A stretch of 64,000 nt of DNA, taken from Saccharobesus litoralis. Its GTDB lineage: Bacteria > Pseudomonadota > Gammaproteobacteria > Enterobacterales > Alteromonadaceae. Location of the stretch: the NCBI RefSeq assembly GCF_003063625.1, contig NZ_CP026604.1, forward strand, positions 3,946,065 to 4,010,064, read 5' to 3'. This document shows positions 8,062-18,953 of the stretch, in pieces. The position numbers and the translations under genes are program-made. Positions within the stretch are counted from its first letter, which is position 1, and every line of letters begins with the position of its first letter. The notes under the pieces were generated by a model. The model searched no databases, had not been told where the DNA came from, and worked only from the letters and a program-made list of their open reading frames with translations.

Positions 8062-10035
8062 ATGCAAGATACAATATTTAAAGAAATGCTATTATTATTA
8101 GCGGCCTCTGTGTTTATGATTTCTCTTTTCCGCCGCTTTAATTTAACCCCTATATTAGCCTATTTAGCAGCAGGGATTGTGGCTGGCCCTACCGCGCTAG
8201 GTTGGATCTCATCTCCCGATAAAATGAATTTGATTGCCGAGTTAGGTATCGTTTTACTATTGTTTTCGCTCGGCTTGGAGTTTTCATTTCCCAAGTTAAT
8301 CGCCATGCGCAAAATGGTATTGGGCACAGGTTCAGTACAGGTTTGTGCCACGTTAATTGTGATTATGCTCTTTTGCTTTGCCTTAGGGTTGCCGATAGAG
8401 GCTTCTTTTGCGGTTGGTGCCATCCTCGCGTTATCGTCGACGGCCATTGTAATAAAACAATTATCTGAAAAATCGAACGGCCTTAAAGACAGAAAAGGTC
8501 AGATCGCTGTATCCGTGCTGCTTTTCCAAGACATTGCTGTCGTACCATTTTTAATTACGTTTCCAATTTTATCTCAAGGCGGAGATGTTGCCATCGGTCA
8601 CGCGCTTTTTATGGCATTGCTCAAAGGTATCGCGGTATTTGTGCTGCTAATTGCAATTGGCAAATGGTTATTGCCGCGTGTATTTGCTGAAATAGGCCAA
8701 GCACGTAGCGACGAATTATTTGTATTAACTACCTTGTTAGTTGCCTTGTTAGCCGGAGGCGTGACGCACTTATTTGGTTTGTCGATGGCATTAGGAGCTT
8801 TTTTAGCCGGTATGATGTTGGGTGAAAGTCAATATAAACACCAGCTTGAAGCCGATATACGCCCATTCAGAGATATTTTAATGGGGCTGTTTTTTACCAC
8901 AGTTGGTATGCGTTTAGATATTTACGCAATATGGGTGCAATTTCATTGGTTAATTTTATCCGTTGTTGGTTTGTTATTGGTTAAAGCCATGGTGGTTTAT
9001 GCCATTTGCCAAGTTGTTAAGGAGAAACGAACCGACTCAGTAGCAGCAGCTATAATGCTGTGCCAAATGGGCGAGTTTGGTTTTGTGCTCACGGCTTTAG
9101 CGTTGGAAAATGAATTAATTAGTTCAGATATCGCTTCTTTGTTGATTGGGGTTGGTGTGGTAAGTATGGCGATAACGCCATTCTTGGTTAGCAATGCAGA
9201 GCGCTTAACTAATTTTATTTTGTTTGGTGATTTACAGTCGCAACATCAGGATAAAATACCAGGCTTTACTTACAATCAATCTGATCATGTCATTATTTGT
9301 GGTTTTGGTCGAGTTGGCCAAACCGTTGCTCGTTTTTTAAAAGCAGAGGCAATACCTTATGTTGCTTTAGACTTTGATCCTATTCGAGTTCAAGAAGCCC
9401 AAGTCGCAGGGGAAAGAGTGCATTTTGGTGACGTGCGCAACGCCATGATTTTAAATGCGGTTAGTATTAAGACAGCGCGTTTGGTCATTATTACCTTAGA
9501 CGATGCAATAAAATCACAAACTGTAGTTTCTTTGATTAAAGATTTAAATCCAGATGCAAAAGTTGTTGTAAGAACGTCGGACGACGAGCACTTGAATCAA
9601 TTGAAAGAGGTTGGAGCGACTGAGGTTGTGCCCGAGAAACTAGAGGGCAGTCTGATGTTAGTCTTGCATGTGCTATACCGCTCAGGAGTGCCGATTAAAC
9701 GTATATTCAGTAGACTTCGTCGTGAACGGCGCAATCAATACAATTTTATGCATGGTTTCTTTCCCGGTGAAAATGTTGATTTAGGCGGCGAGCGCCGTGA
9801 GCAGTTGGAATTTTTACACGCTATTTCGTTGCAAGAAACGGCGTATGCCATTGGTAAAACGTTAAAAGAACTTAACTTGTCGAGCTTACGGGCTGAAGTG
9901 ATTGGTTTAAGGCGTAACAACCAAGAAATTGAACAACCTCCTGAGGATATTCGCATCGAAATAGACGATGTGCTAATTATTCGAGCTCGACCTTCACGGG
10001 TTGAAAAAGCCGAGCGCTTCCTGCTCGAAGGATAG
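8062..10035 (+). CDS. CPA2-family cation/proton antiporter with RCK domains (KefB/YbaL type)
   Basis: Inner-membrane monovalent-cation:proton antiporter, likely K+ efflux. Residues 1 to about 385 form the multi-helix Na_H_Exchanger domain, with LLLFSLGLEFS and ALSSTAIVIKQL near residues 70-135. The Rossmann nucleotide-binding motif GFGRVG of the TrkA-N domain is at 414-419, and a TrkA-C (RCK_C) domain follows from about residue 583 (LEFLHAISLQETAYAIGKTL). The length of 657 is typical of full-length KefB/YbaL proteins. Which subtype it is cannot be decided; the extra TrkA-C domain favours the YbaL-like group. It ends 18 bases from the convergent tesA gene. Confidence 0.92.
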   Translation: MQDTIFKEMLLLLAASVFMISLFRRFNLTPILAYLAAGIVAGPTALGWISSPDKMNLIAELGIVLLLFSLGLEFSFPKLIAMRKMVLGTGSVQVCATLIVIMLFCFALGLPIEASFAVGAILALSSTAIVIKQLSEKSNGLKDRKGQIAVSVLLFQDIAVVPFLITFPILSQGGDVAIGHALFMALLKGIAVFVLLIAIGKWLLPRVFAEIGQARSDELFVLTTLLVALLAGGVTHLFGLSMALGAFLAGMMLGESQYKHQLEADIRPFRDILMGLFFTTVGMRLDIYAIWVQFHWLILSVVGLLLVKAMVVYAICQVVKEKRTDSVAAAIMLCQMGEFGFVLTALALENELISSDIASLLIGVGVVSMAITPFLVSNAERLTNFILFGDLQSQHQDKIPGFTYNQSDHVIICGFGRVGQTVARFLKAEAIPYVALDFDPIRVQEAQVAGERVHFGDVRNAMILNAVSIKTARLVIITLDDAIKSQTVVSLIKDLNPDAKVVVRTSDDEHLNQLKEVGATEVVPEKLEGSLMLVLHVLYRSGVPIKRIFSRLRRERRNQYNFMHGFFPGENVDLGGERREQLEFLHAISLQETAYAIGKTLKELNLSSLRAEVIGLRRNNQEIEQPPEDIRIEIDDVLIIRARPSRVEKAERFLLEG

Positions 10036-10053
10036 GTTATACGGAAGCTAGTT

Positions 10054-10698
10054 TTATTCTGATTTATGATTGAGCAGAGGCATGAGTTGAGAATGAAGAC
10101 CGTTTGCAATGATTGGCTGAGCCTGTGCGTTAGGATGCAGCTGGTCTGCCAGCATTAAGTCTTTATTTAGAACCACAGGCTCAATAAAAAACGGTACGAC
10201 AGGGATCTTAAACTCAGCTCCCAACGTATAAAATAGTTGGTTAAACCTATCACTGTATCGTTTGCCATAATTGGGTGGGACTTTCATCGCGAATAAAATA
10301 GGTTGGCTGCCAGTGTTTTTAACTGTGTTGATTAGCTTAGTTAGGTTTTGTTTGATGAGTTTTAATGAAAAACCACGTAAACCATCATTGGCTCCTAGCT
10401 CTATTAACACATACTTTGGACTATGTTGCTTGAGTAACTGCGGTAACCGAGCCAAGCCAGCGTCTGTTGTTTCACCACTGATTGAAGCATTGATTAATTG
10501 AAAGGGAACGGCTTCATTTAACCATTTCGTATTGAGTATATTGACCCAAGTGTCGTTGGTGTTTAAGCCATAGCCTGCACTCAGGCTGTCGCCGAGCACT
10601 AAAATTTGCGACTTAGTCGAATTCGCCTGTACAGAACCGTTAGCCAAGGTTATTAACAAGGCTAGCACGAGAAAAACAGACTTTTTAAGGTTTTGCAT
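10054..10698 (-). CDS. tesA: periplasmic multifunctional acyl-CoA thioesterase I / lysophospholipase (SGNH)
   Basis: GDSL-type hydrolase that cleaves acyl thioesters and lysophospholipids in the periplasm. The signal peptide ends at SVQA (residue 25). The catalytic set is visible: Ser38 in GDSLSAGYG, Asn104 in GANDG, and Asp185/His188 in DQLHPN. It aligns along its length with E. coli TesA as I recall it (ASISGET, LARLPQLLKQH, PNYGKRY). Its ATG and that of the divergent ybbA homologue overlap within the four bases CATG, so the leader of each transcript must run through the other gene's 5' coding region, or be very short. Confidence 0.95.
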   Translation of the reverse strand: MQNLKKSVFLVLALLITLANGSVQANSTKSQILVLGDSLSAGYGLNTNDTWVNILNTKWLNEAVPFQLINASISGETTDAGLARLPQLLKQHSPKYVLIELGANDGLRGFSLKLIKQNLTKLINTVKNTGSQPILFAMKVPPNYGKRYSDRFNQLFYTLGAEFKIPVVPFFIEPVVLNKDLMLADQLHPNAQAQPIIANGLHSQLMPLLNHKSE

Positions 10699-11416
10699 GT
10701 TATCTAATCAACCTATCTTACAAGTAAATGCGTTAACTAAGACAGTAAAAACAAATGGCGAAGAACTCAAGCTACTTCGTCCAACTAGTTTTACTATTCA
10801 ACCCAAACAAACGGTTGCAATAGTTGGAGCGTCGGGCTCAGGAAAGTCGACTCTACTTGGTTTATTAGCTGGGTTAGATACCGCATCCACTGGTGAAATA
10901 AAACTCGCTGGCAATGATTTACATCATATGGACGAGGAGCAACGAGCAAGAGTGCGTGCTGAACACGTCGGCTTTGTCTATCAGTCTTTTATGTTAATTA
11001 GTAGTTTAACGGCATTAGAAAACATTATGTTGCCCTTGGAATTGGCTGGCGATGCAACACCAACTGAGTCGGCTAAAAAATGGTTAGAGCAGGTTGGCCT
11101 AGCGCATCGAGCCGAACATTTTCCTAATCAATTATCTGGTGGTGAGCAACAACGCGTTGCTATTGCTCGAGCCTTCGCTTGTCGCCCTAAAATATTGTTT
11201 GCTGATGAACCTACCGGAAATTTAGATGCCGAGAATGGCAAGAATATTCAAAATTTATTGTTTGAATTAAATCAGCAACAAGATACAACCTTGGTTTTAG
11301 TGACGCATGATCTGCATTTAGCTCACAAGTGTCAGCGTATTTTTCATATGCAGGCGGGTGTGATAGCTGAAGAGTTAGAAGGCGATAATATTAAATCAGG
11401 TGGAAAAACGGGCTAA
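10697..11416 (+). CDS. ybbA: ABC transporter ATP-binding protein YbbA (LolD/MacB class)
   Basis: ATPase subunit working with the FtsX-like permease encoded next. Walker [10 protein letters not shown] is at residues 44-52, the signature LSGGE at 146-150 and Walker [13 protein letters not shown] around 166-177 (catalytic Glu171). [21 protein letters not shown] resembles E. coli YbbA closely, and the N-terminus aligns with it without extra residues, which supports the start at 10697. The permease begins 14 bases after the stop. The divergent tesA-ybbA-ybbP arrangement is the same as in E. coli. Type VII ABC systems of this kind act mechanically on lipids or lipoproteins rather than as importers; the true substrate is unknown. 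Confidence 0.94.
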   Translation: MLSNQPILQVNALTKTVKTNGEELKLLRPTSFTIQPKQTVAIVGASGSGKSTLLGLLAGLDTASTGEIKLAGNDLHHMDEEQRARVRAEHVGFVYQSFMLISSLTALENIMLPLELAGDATPTESAKKWLEQVGLAHRAEHFPNQLSGGEQQRVAIARAFACRPKILFADEPTGNLDAENGKNIQNLLFELNQQQDTTLVLVTHDLHLAHKCQRIFHMQAGVIAEELEGDNIKSGGKTG

Positions 11417-11430
11417 TAGGGAAGTGACTT

Positions 11431-13968
11431 ATGCTAATTAATTTATCGGTGCGTTTGTTATCTCATGAGCTTAAACGCAATGAGTTAACTATTATGCTGC
11501 TTGCTATTGTGTTGGCGGTTGCGTCTGTTTTTTCGTTATCGGCTTTTAGCGAGAAATTGCAAAAAGGTGTGCATGAAAAAAGCGCACAATTTTTGGCGGC
11601 AGATGCTGTTTTATTTTCTTCTCGTCCATTGAATAAAGAATGGCAAAGCTATGCCAGCCAAACTTTGCATACATCAGATCAGATCCGTTTTCGAACTATG
11701 TTGTTTTTTGAAGACGAGATGTTGTTAGGCGACGTTAAAGCGGTTGATGATGCCTATCCGCTTAAAGGCAGTATTAAGTTAAAGTCGAGTCCTTACGGTA
11801 AAGACACTGTAACTCAACTAAAAATAAAGCCAGGTGAAGTTTGGTTGGCTCCTAAATTTTTTAATAGTTTGGGAATCAAAATAGGCGACACCATTGATAT
11901 AGGAGAGGCTCAGTTTCTCGTTACGCAAATTATTGGCGCTACGCCTGATCAAAGCTTTAGCCCGTTTACCAGTGGGGCAGAGATTTTATTACACATTGAT
12001 GATGTGCCAAAAACTCAAGTTATCCAACCGGGTTCGCGTATTGCTTATAGATTGTCTTTAGCGGTAAAGGCGTTAACGCAGGAAGAGGCTGATACTAAAA
12101 AGGTGATAAGTCAGTTTGAAGATTGGCTATTTCCTAAAATGAATGATGACTTACATGGTTGGCGCACGGTTTACGACGATTCATCACCCGTCGGCAATTC
12201 GGTAGCAAGAGCGACACGCTTTTTTCAACTCGCTAGCCTAATTAGCATTATTTTGGCTGCCACTGCTGTCGGTGTAGCGGCGACACAATATGCGAAACGG
12301 CATTATGATGCGGTTGCTATTTTAAAAACGCTAGGCGCCAGTAAAAAGCAAATTATTCAAATATTTAGTATTCATCTTTTCTTATTAATTGTCGCTGGAT
12401 TGCTTATCGGTTTATTGGCCGGTTGGGCTGCACAACAAGGTGTGTTGTGGCTGGTCGCAGAGCAACTACCCGCTGATATAGCCAACGTTGCAGTTAGTCT
12501 TAGACCTTTTGTATTAGCGGCGTTAACTGGGTTTATTTGCGCAGGACTGTTTTCTTTGGTGCCTTTGTTGGAATTGTTTGGCACGCCCCCTTTGCGTGTT
12601 ATTCGTCGGCAACTGACGGGTAAATCAATGAGCCGTTGGCTTGGTTATGGTATTTCAGCCGTGACAATTTTTGTATTAATGTGGCTATATAGTTCTGATT
12701 TACGATTAAGTGCAATTTTATTTGTATCTAGCCTTGCGGTTGTCGCTTTGTTAGCAGGGTTATCACAATTGAGTTTTTGGAGCTCGCGAAAGGTAGGCAG
12801 TCAGGCTAATTCAGCTTTTAAATTAGCGGTAGCTCGTATATACCGTAATGCAAAAAACAATAGTTTGCAGTTGATTAGTTTTGCTATTGCTGTTCAGTTG
12901 TTTTTACTAGTGTTAGTACTACGCAGTGATTTGATTGCCCAATGGCAAAATAGTTTAAAAGACGGTACACCTAACTATTTTGCTGTGAATATCCCTCATC
13001 ACAAAGCAGATAATTTTCAAGCTGATTTTAAGCAACATGACCTGTCAATTACGGATATTTATCCGATAACACGAGGCAGGTTAGTGGCTATAAACGATGA
13101 GCGGTTAGCAGATGAAGTCACCAAAGAAAAAAAATCTAAAGCAGAAGAAGGTCAACAGCGTAGCATAGGGCGAGAGCTTAGCTTAACTAGTCATAGCGTA
13201 TTACCAACGGAAAATGTGGTGACACAGGGCGTTTGGTGGCCAGAAAATCCAGAAAAAAACCAAGTATCTGTTGAAGCTAAGCTAGCTGAACGCATGAAGA
13301 TAAACTTACATGATAAGTTAACCTTTAATGTAACAGGGACTGAATTTACCGTCACAGTAACCAGTATTCGCACTGTTAAATGGGAAACCATGACGCCTAA
13401 CTTTTTTATGATTTTCAGCGATGATGTTTTACAGACATTTGCTGCAACCTACATTGCCAGTTTTTATATACAAGACGAGCAGAGTCAGGCTTTAGCGAAT
13501 ATTATGTCTAACTACTCGACGACGAGTCTGATTGATATTCAAGCCATTTTGTCACGAGTTAGAGATATTGCTAACCAAGCTTCAATGGCGGTAGAGTTTA
13601 TATTTATTTTAGTACTGGGAGCCGGATTACTTGTGTTATTTGCCCAAGTACAGGCGAGTATGGCTGACAGAAATCAAGAAGTGCAGGTTCTTAAGTTGCT
13701 AGGCGCAAAAGGGCGTTTGATCCGCAGCAGTATTGTTTATGAGTTTGTCCTATTAGGGGCGTTAGCAGGGCTTTTTGCGGCATTAAGTATGGAAGGGGCT
13801 CTTTGGGCTGTGCAGACTTTTGTATTTAAAATGCCTTGGCAGCCTCATTGGCAATATTGGTTAATTGCGCCGATTTTATCAGGTGTGGTGCTCGCCGTAT
13901 TTGGCGCGATGACCTGTTTACGTTTGCTTAAACAAACAGTAAGACAAGGGGCGGAGAGTTTTTCCTAA
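11431..13968 (+). CDS. ybbP: ABC transporter permease YbbP (FtsX family)
   Basis: Large inner-membrane permease partner of YbbA, 845 residues, typical of YbbP. One N-terminal transmembrane helix (IMLLAIVLAVASVFSLSAFSE) is followed by a large periplasmic domain, then helices around residues 270-490. A second periplasmic domain (about 500-700) is followed by the final FtsX helices, including FIFILVLGAGLLVLFAQVQ and a segment near the C-terminus. The coupling loops VAILKTLGASKKQI and VQVLKLLGAKGRLI are the repeated FtsX signatures that contact the ATPase. A GGAAG lies 9 bases before the ATG. Two hairpins, the second a clear terminator, follow the stop. Confidence 0.92.
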   Translation: MLINLSVRLLSHELKRNELTIMLLAIVLAVASVFSLSAFSEKLQKGVHEKSAQFLAADAVLFSSRPLNKEWQSYASQTLHTSDQIRFRTMLFFEDEMLLGDVKAVDDAYPLKGSIKLKSSPYGKDTVTQLKIKPGEVWLAPKFFNSLGIKIGDTIDIGEAQFLVTQIIGATPDQSFSPFTSGAEILLHIDDVPKTQVIQPGSRIAYRLSLAVKALTQEEADTKKVISQFEDWLFPKMNDDLHGWRTVYDDSSPVGNSVARATRFFQLASLISIILAATAVGVAATQYAKRHYDAVAILKTLGASKKQIIQIFSIHLFLLIVAGLLIGLLAGWAAQQGVLWLVAEQLPADIANVAVSLRPFVLAALTGFICAGLFSLVPLLELFGTPPLRVIRRQLTGKSMSRWLGYGISAVTIFVLMWLYSSDLRLSAILFVSSLAVVALLAGLSQLSFWSSRKVGSQANSAFKLAVARIYRNAKNNSLQLISFAIAVQLFLLVLVLRSDLIAQWQNSLKDGTPNYFAVNIPHHKADNFQADFKQHDLSITDIYPITRGRLVAINDERLADEVTKEKKSKAEEGQQRSIGRELSLTSHSVLPTENVVTQGVWWPENPEKNQVSVEAKLAERMKINLHDKLTFNVTGTEFTVTVTSIRTVKWETMTPNFFMIFSDDVLQTFAATYIASFYIQDEQSQALANIMSNYSTTSLIDIQAILSRVRDIANQASMAVEFIFILVLGAGLLVLFAQVQASMADRNQEVQVLKLLGAKGRLIRSSIVYEFVLLGALAGLFAALSMEGALWAVQTFVFKMPWQPHWQYWLIAPILSGVVLAVFGAMTCLRLLKQTVRQGAESFS

Positions 13969-14000
13969 CGTACTGAATATTAGTGTAAATATTTAGTACG
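13969..14000. repeat. 13-bp inverted repeat directly after the ybbP stop
   Basis: The arms are CGTACTGAATATT and AATATTTAGTACG, which pair over 13 positions with a single G-T wobble and a 6-base loop. The repeat starts at the base after the stop codon and precedes the U-rich terminator hairpin at 14013-14043. It may protect the mRNA 3' end. Confidence 0.5.
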
Positions 14001-14012
14001 AAAAATAACAAC

Positions 14013-14043
14013 AAAAAAAGCAGGCTAATAGCCTGCTTTTTTT
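14013..14043. terminator. bidirectional rho-independent terminator between ybbP and bfd
   Basis: A perfect 13-bp stem AAAAAAAGCAGGC / GCCTGCTTTTTTT with a 5-base loop. The A and T runs give a U-tract on either strand, so it serves both the ybbP transcript and the convergent bfd transcript. Confidence 0.9.
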
Positions 14044-14070
14044 GAAATCTTTTAAGGGTTGTTTTTGCGC

Positions 14071-14268
14071 TTATACGTCAAATGTTGCAATGACAGTTTG
14101 CTCTTGTTCAATTTCTTGTTTAATAATTTGCTTAGCGATTTTTGAGCAACGACCGCAATCACTGCCAACTGAAGTTTTGCAGCGTAAATCACACAAGTTA
14201 CCACAACCGCCTTTTACTGCTTGGCGTATTTGTTTATCGGTAATGCCATGACATAAACAAACGTACAT
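14071..14268 (-). CDS. bfd: bacterioferritin-associated ferredoxin
   Basis: Small [2Fe-2S] protein that releases iron from bacterioferritin. The 65 residues contain the cluster ligands Cys4 and Cys6 (VCLCHGITD) and Cys38 and Cys41 (SDCGRC), as in the Bfd/Fer2_BFD family, plus a C-terminal acidic tail. Three further cysteines (22, 26, 30) are present. No bacterioferritin gene is adjacent in the window. A Fur-like palindrome lies 28 bases upstream of the ATG, which fits induction in iron starvation. Confidence 0.93.
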   Translation of the reverse strand: MYVCLCHGITDKQIRQAVKGGCGNLCDLRCKTSVGSDCGRCSKIAKQIIKQEIEQEQTVIATFDV

Positions 14269-14295
14269 ATTAACAACCTAGAAAATAAAACTTAA

Positions 14296-14310
14296 CAAGA
14301 ATGATTCTCG
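14296..14310 (-). promoter_or_regulatory. putative Fur box upstream of bfd
   Basis: On the bfd strand the bases read CGAGAAT-C-ATTCTTG, close to the 7-1-7 form of the Fur consensus (TGAGAAT-N-ATTCTCA). bfd is Fur-repressed in E. coli. The rest of the 14269-14613 interval holds no gene that I can see. Confidence 0.55.
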
Positions 14311-14568
14311 ATAACGCGGTTATTATAAATGAAATTAATTCGCATTTGCAAACTCTTTTAAACTGAATTTTGATTTTAAGGTTTACAACAGGTTAATTTG
14401 AGCGTTGCTTATTAAGGGAATAATTAGTCAGTGAAAACTTTACATGTATTGCTTTTGCGCCAATCAATAATTATTAATTAGCCCTTTTTATAAGATGTTA
14501 ATAGGAATAAAATAAATTTAAGAAAAAATAAGCATATACGACAGTAACTGCTTTTCATTAAGGCCAGA

Positions 14569-14584
14569 CCCTATAATAATAGGG
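14569..14584 (+). promoter_or_regulatory. palindrome containing a consensus -10 box before the receiver gene
   Basis: CCCTAT-AATA-ATAGGG is a perfect 6-bp inverted repeat. It contains TATAAT at 14572-14577, which would put the transcription start near 14585, about 30 bases before the ATG at 14614. The -35 region is weak (TGCTTT). A protein bound to the palindrome would block the promoter. Confidence 0.4.
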
Positions 14585-14613
14585 GTAACGTTAGTGCAAA
14601 TAGGGAGCACTTT

Positions 14614-15012
14614 ATGTTTAAAATTTTAGTCGCCGACGATTCAAGCCAAGTTCATCGAATTGTAAAAAGTATCTTACATGAATACTTTGAGGTTCGACCT
14701 ACCATTTATTGTGCGCTGGATGGTGCCCAAGCTAAAAAAATATTTGCTGAAAATAAACCTGATATTGTTATTACTGATTTGTACATGCCGTTGTTGGATG
14801 GATTTAACTTAACTATTTATTTTAAAACCAGTGAAGATGCACCTTATGTCATCGCTATTTCAGCTAACCCTGAATATTCAGAGAATGATCAGGTTAGTTC
14901 ATTAGAGAAGGTAAAACAGTTAGGTGCTGATGCAATAGTCGATAAAAGTGTGATGTTTGACGGGTTACCGCAGGCGTTAGATAAGTATTGCGCTGCTACG
15001 TCCGGAGAATAG
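14614..15012 (+). CDS. stand-alone CheY-like response regulator receiver
   Basis: Single-domain phospho-receiver of 132 residues with no output domain. The acidic pocket Asp8/Asp9 (VADDSS), the phosphoacceptor Asp55 (IVITDLYMP), a Ser/Thr switch in IAISAN and the conserved Lys in IVDKS are all present, so it should be phosphorylated normally. GGGAGC sits about 9 bases before the ATG. No kinase gene is adjacent, so its partner is unknown; it may relay phosphate in a hybrid-kinase pathway. It is transcribed alone and ends at a strong terminator. Confidence 0.87.
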   Translation: MFKILVADDSSQVHRIVKSILHEYFEVRPTIYCALDGAQAKKIFAENKPDIVITDLYMPLLDGFNLTIYFKTSEDAPYVIAISANPEYSENDQVSSLEKVKQLGADAIVDKSVMFDGLPQALDKYCAATSGE

Positions 15013-15030
15013 CCTTATACGTTTGCTAAT

Positions 15031-15063
15031 AAAAAAGCTCTGCTTAAGAGCGAGAGCTTTTTT
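15031..15063. terminator. bidirectional terminator between the receiver gene and hisIE
   Basis: An 11-bp perfect stem AAAAAAGCTCT / AGAGCTTTTTT with an 11-base loop. U-tracts form on both strands, so it also ends the his operon transcript, whose last stop is at 15097. Confidence 0.88.
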
Positions 15064-15096
15064 ATATTACGTATGCAAACTGCATTAAGGCAGTAG

Positions 15097-15710
15097 TTAT
15101 TTAGCGTGACGCTCTTTTAATTTATCAATGACATCTGTTAGTGATAAATCCATGCTTTGCAGCAATACGGTTAAGTGATAAATCAAATCAGCTGATTCAC
15201 AAATGAGCTCGTCTTTATCACCAGAAGTTGCAGCTAGTGCCACTTCAACGCCTTCTTCGCCAACTTTCTGTGAAATTCGCTTAACGCCTTTAGCATATAG
15301 GCTAGCGGTATAACTGGAATTAGCATCCGCCCCTTTACGTGAAGCGATAACATCTTGTAAATCACTTAAAAAAGCAAGGTGAGGTTGAGCATCGTTATCC
15401 CAACAGGTTTCTGTACCTAAATGGCAAGTTGGGCCTACAGGTTCTGCTAATGCAATAAGGCTATCTTTATCACAATCGGTAGATAATTCGACTAACTTTA
15501 AGTGATTGCCGGATTCCTCTCCTTTAGTCCAAAGTCTGTCTTTAGTTCGGCTGTAAAAAGTCACTAAACCTGTATTGAAGGTTTTTTCTAAAGCAGCGGT
15601 ATTGGCGAAGCCCTGCATTAGAATTTTACCTGAGAATGCATTTTGGACGATAACAGGGATCATACCGTCACATTTTTCCCAGTTTAATTGCTTGATGTTA
15701 TCAGCTGTGA

Positions 15711-15717
<7 letters not shown>
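15097..15717 (-). CDS. hisI: bifunctional phosphoribosyl-AMP cyclohydrolase / phosphoribosyl-ATP pyrophosphatase
   Basis: Catalyses steps 2 and 3 of histidine synthesis (the HisIE fusion). The N-terminal cyclohydrolase domain (about 1-115) carries the metal-binding Asp/Cys motifs STDCDKDSL and [12 protein letters not shown]. The C-terminal pyrophosphatase domain (about 118-206) has the NTP-pyrophosphohydrolase helices [11 protein letters not shown] and [13 protein letters not shown]. At 206 residues it is close to E. coli HisI (203). Its start overlaps the hisF stop by 7 bases. It is the last gene of the operon. Confidence 0.96.
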
Positions 15718-17829
<2,112 letters not shown>

Positions 17830-17830
17830 T

Positions 17831-18901
17831 TTACAAAACACCCTTACTACTTGGTAATTCTGTACCTTCAATTCGCACTGCTTGACGTAGTGCACGGCCA
17901 AAACATTTAAACAAACTTTCAACTCTATGATGATCGTTGTCACCCGTTGTTGATAGATGCAAGGTAATTGCCATACCGTCAGCTAATGAACGGAAGAAAT
18001 GCGGAACCATTTCGGTTGCCATTTCACCGACTTTAGGGTGGTCAAACTCAGCATCAAATTTAGTAAATGCACGGCCTGAAATATCCAATACACATTGTGC
18101 TAAGCACTCGTCCATCGGTAGGCTGAAGCCAAAACGACCTATTCCTTTTTTGTTGCCTAGAGCTTTTTTCAACGCTTGACCTAATGCTAAAGCTGTATCT
18201 TCAACACTGTGGTGATCATCAATATGTAAATCGCCATCGACTTTAATATTCATATAGAAGCCGCCGTGGGTCGAGATTTGATCCAACATATGATCAAAGA
18301 AACCAACGCCAGTTGAAATATCCGCTTTAGCCACTTTATCTAAGTTAACTTCAACTAAAATATCGGTTTCACTGGTTTTTCGATGGATTGTTGCTGTGCG
18401 AGGTTGCTTAGTTAATGCTTCAACAATGTGATCCCAATTGAGAGATTTAGGGTTATATTGAAAGCTTTTAATGCCCATGTTTTCGGCTAGCTGCACATCG
18501 GTAATACGATCACCAATTACATAACTATCTTCAAAATCGACGCGACCTTGTTGTAAGTAATCTTTGACTAAGCCTAATTTAGGCTTGCGACAGCTACAGT
18601 TGTCTTCATCAAAATGCGGGCAAATTAATACATCGTCAAATTTGATACCTTGCGAGGCGAAGATATCTAGCATTTTGTTATGTGGCTTTTCGAAATCTTC
18701 CGTTGGAAAACTGTCGGTACCTAAACCATCTTGATTAGACACCATCACTAGTTTGTAGCCTTCGGCTTTTAACGTGGTCAAAGCGGCAAAAACGTTAGGT
18801 TCAAATACTAACTTTTCAAGCGTATCTAGCTGATAGTCAATTGGTGGCTCTTCAACTAAAGTGCCATCACGGTCGATAAAAAGAATTCTTTCTCTGCTCA
18901 T
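17831..18901 (-). CDS. hisB: bifunctional histidinol-phosphatase / imidazoleglycerol-phosphate dehydratase
   Basis: The fused enterobacterial-type HisB. The N-terminal HAD phosphatase (about 1-165) has FIDRDGT with nucleophile Asp10 and acid Asp12, and a zinc loop with Cys94, His96, Cys102 and Cys104. The C-terminal dehydratase (from about residue 168) has the metal-binding [14 protein letters not shown] and DNDHHRVES motifs. At 356 residues it matches E. coli HisB (355). It lies 52 bases after hisC in the operon. The fusion is restricted mainly to gammaproteobacteria and some Bacteroidetes. Confidence 0.97.
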   Translation of the reverse strand: MSRERILFIDRDGTLVEEPPIDYQLDTLEKLVFEPNVFAALTTLKAEGYKLVMVSNQDGLGTDSFPTEDFEKPHNKMLDIFASQGIKFDDVLICPHFDEDNCSCRKPKLGLVKDYLQQGRVDFEDSYVIGDRITDVQLAENMGIKSFQYNPKSLNWDHIVEALTKQPRTATIHRKTSETDILVEVNLDKVAKADISTGVGFFDHMLDQISTHGGFYMNIKVDGDLHIDDHHSVEDTALALGQALKKALGNKKGIGRFGFSLPMDECLAQCVLDISGRAFTKFDAEFDHPKVGEMATEMVPHFFRSLADGMAITLHLSTTGDNDHHRVESLFKCFGRALRQAVRIEGTELPSSKGVL

Positions 18902-18953
18902 ATCTGTCTCAAATAATCATTCGCCAACCTTTTGTATAGTTGGCGTTAAAATT

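Noticed and set aside
17830-17943. Longer hisH start giving 246 residues
   Set aside because: The extra 38 residues are read from within hisB in another frame and resemble no glutaminase; the ATG at 17829 directly follows the hisB stop.
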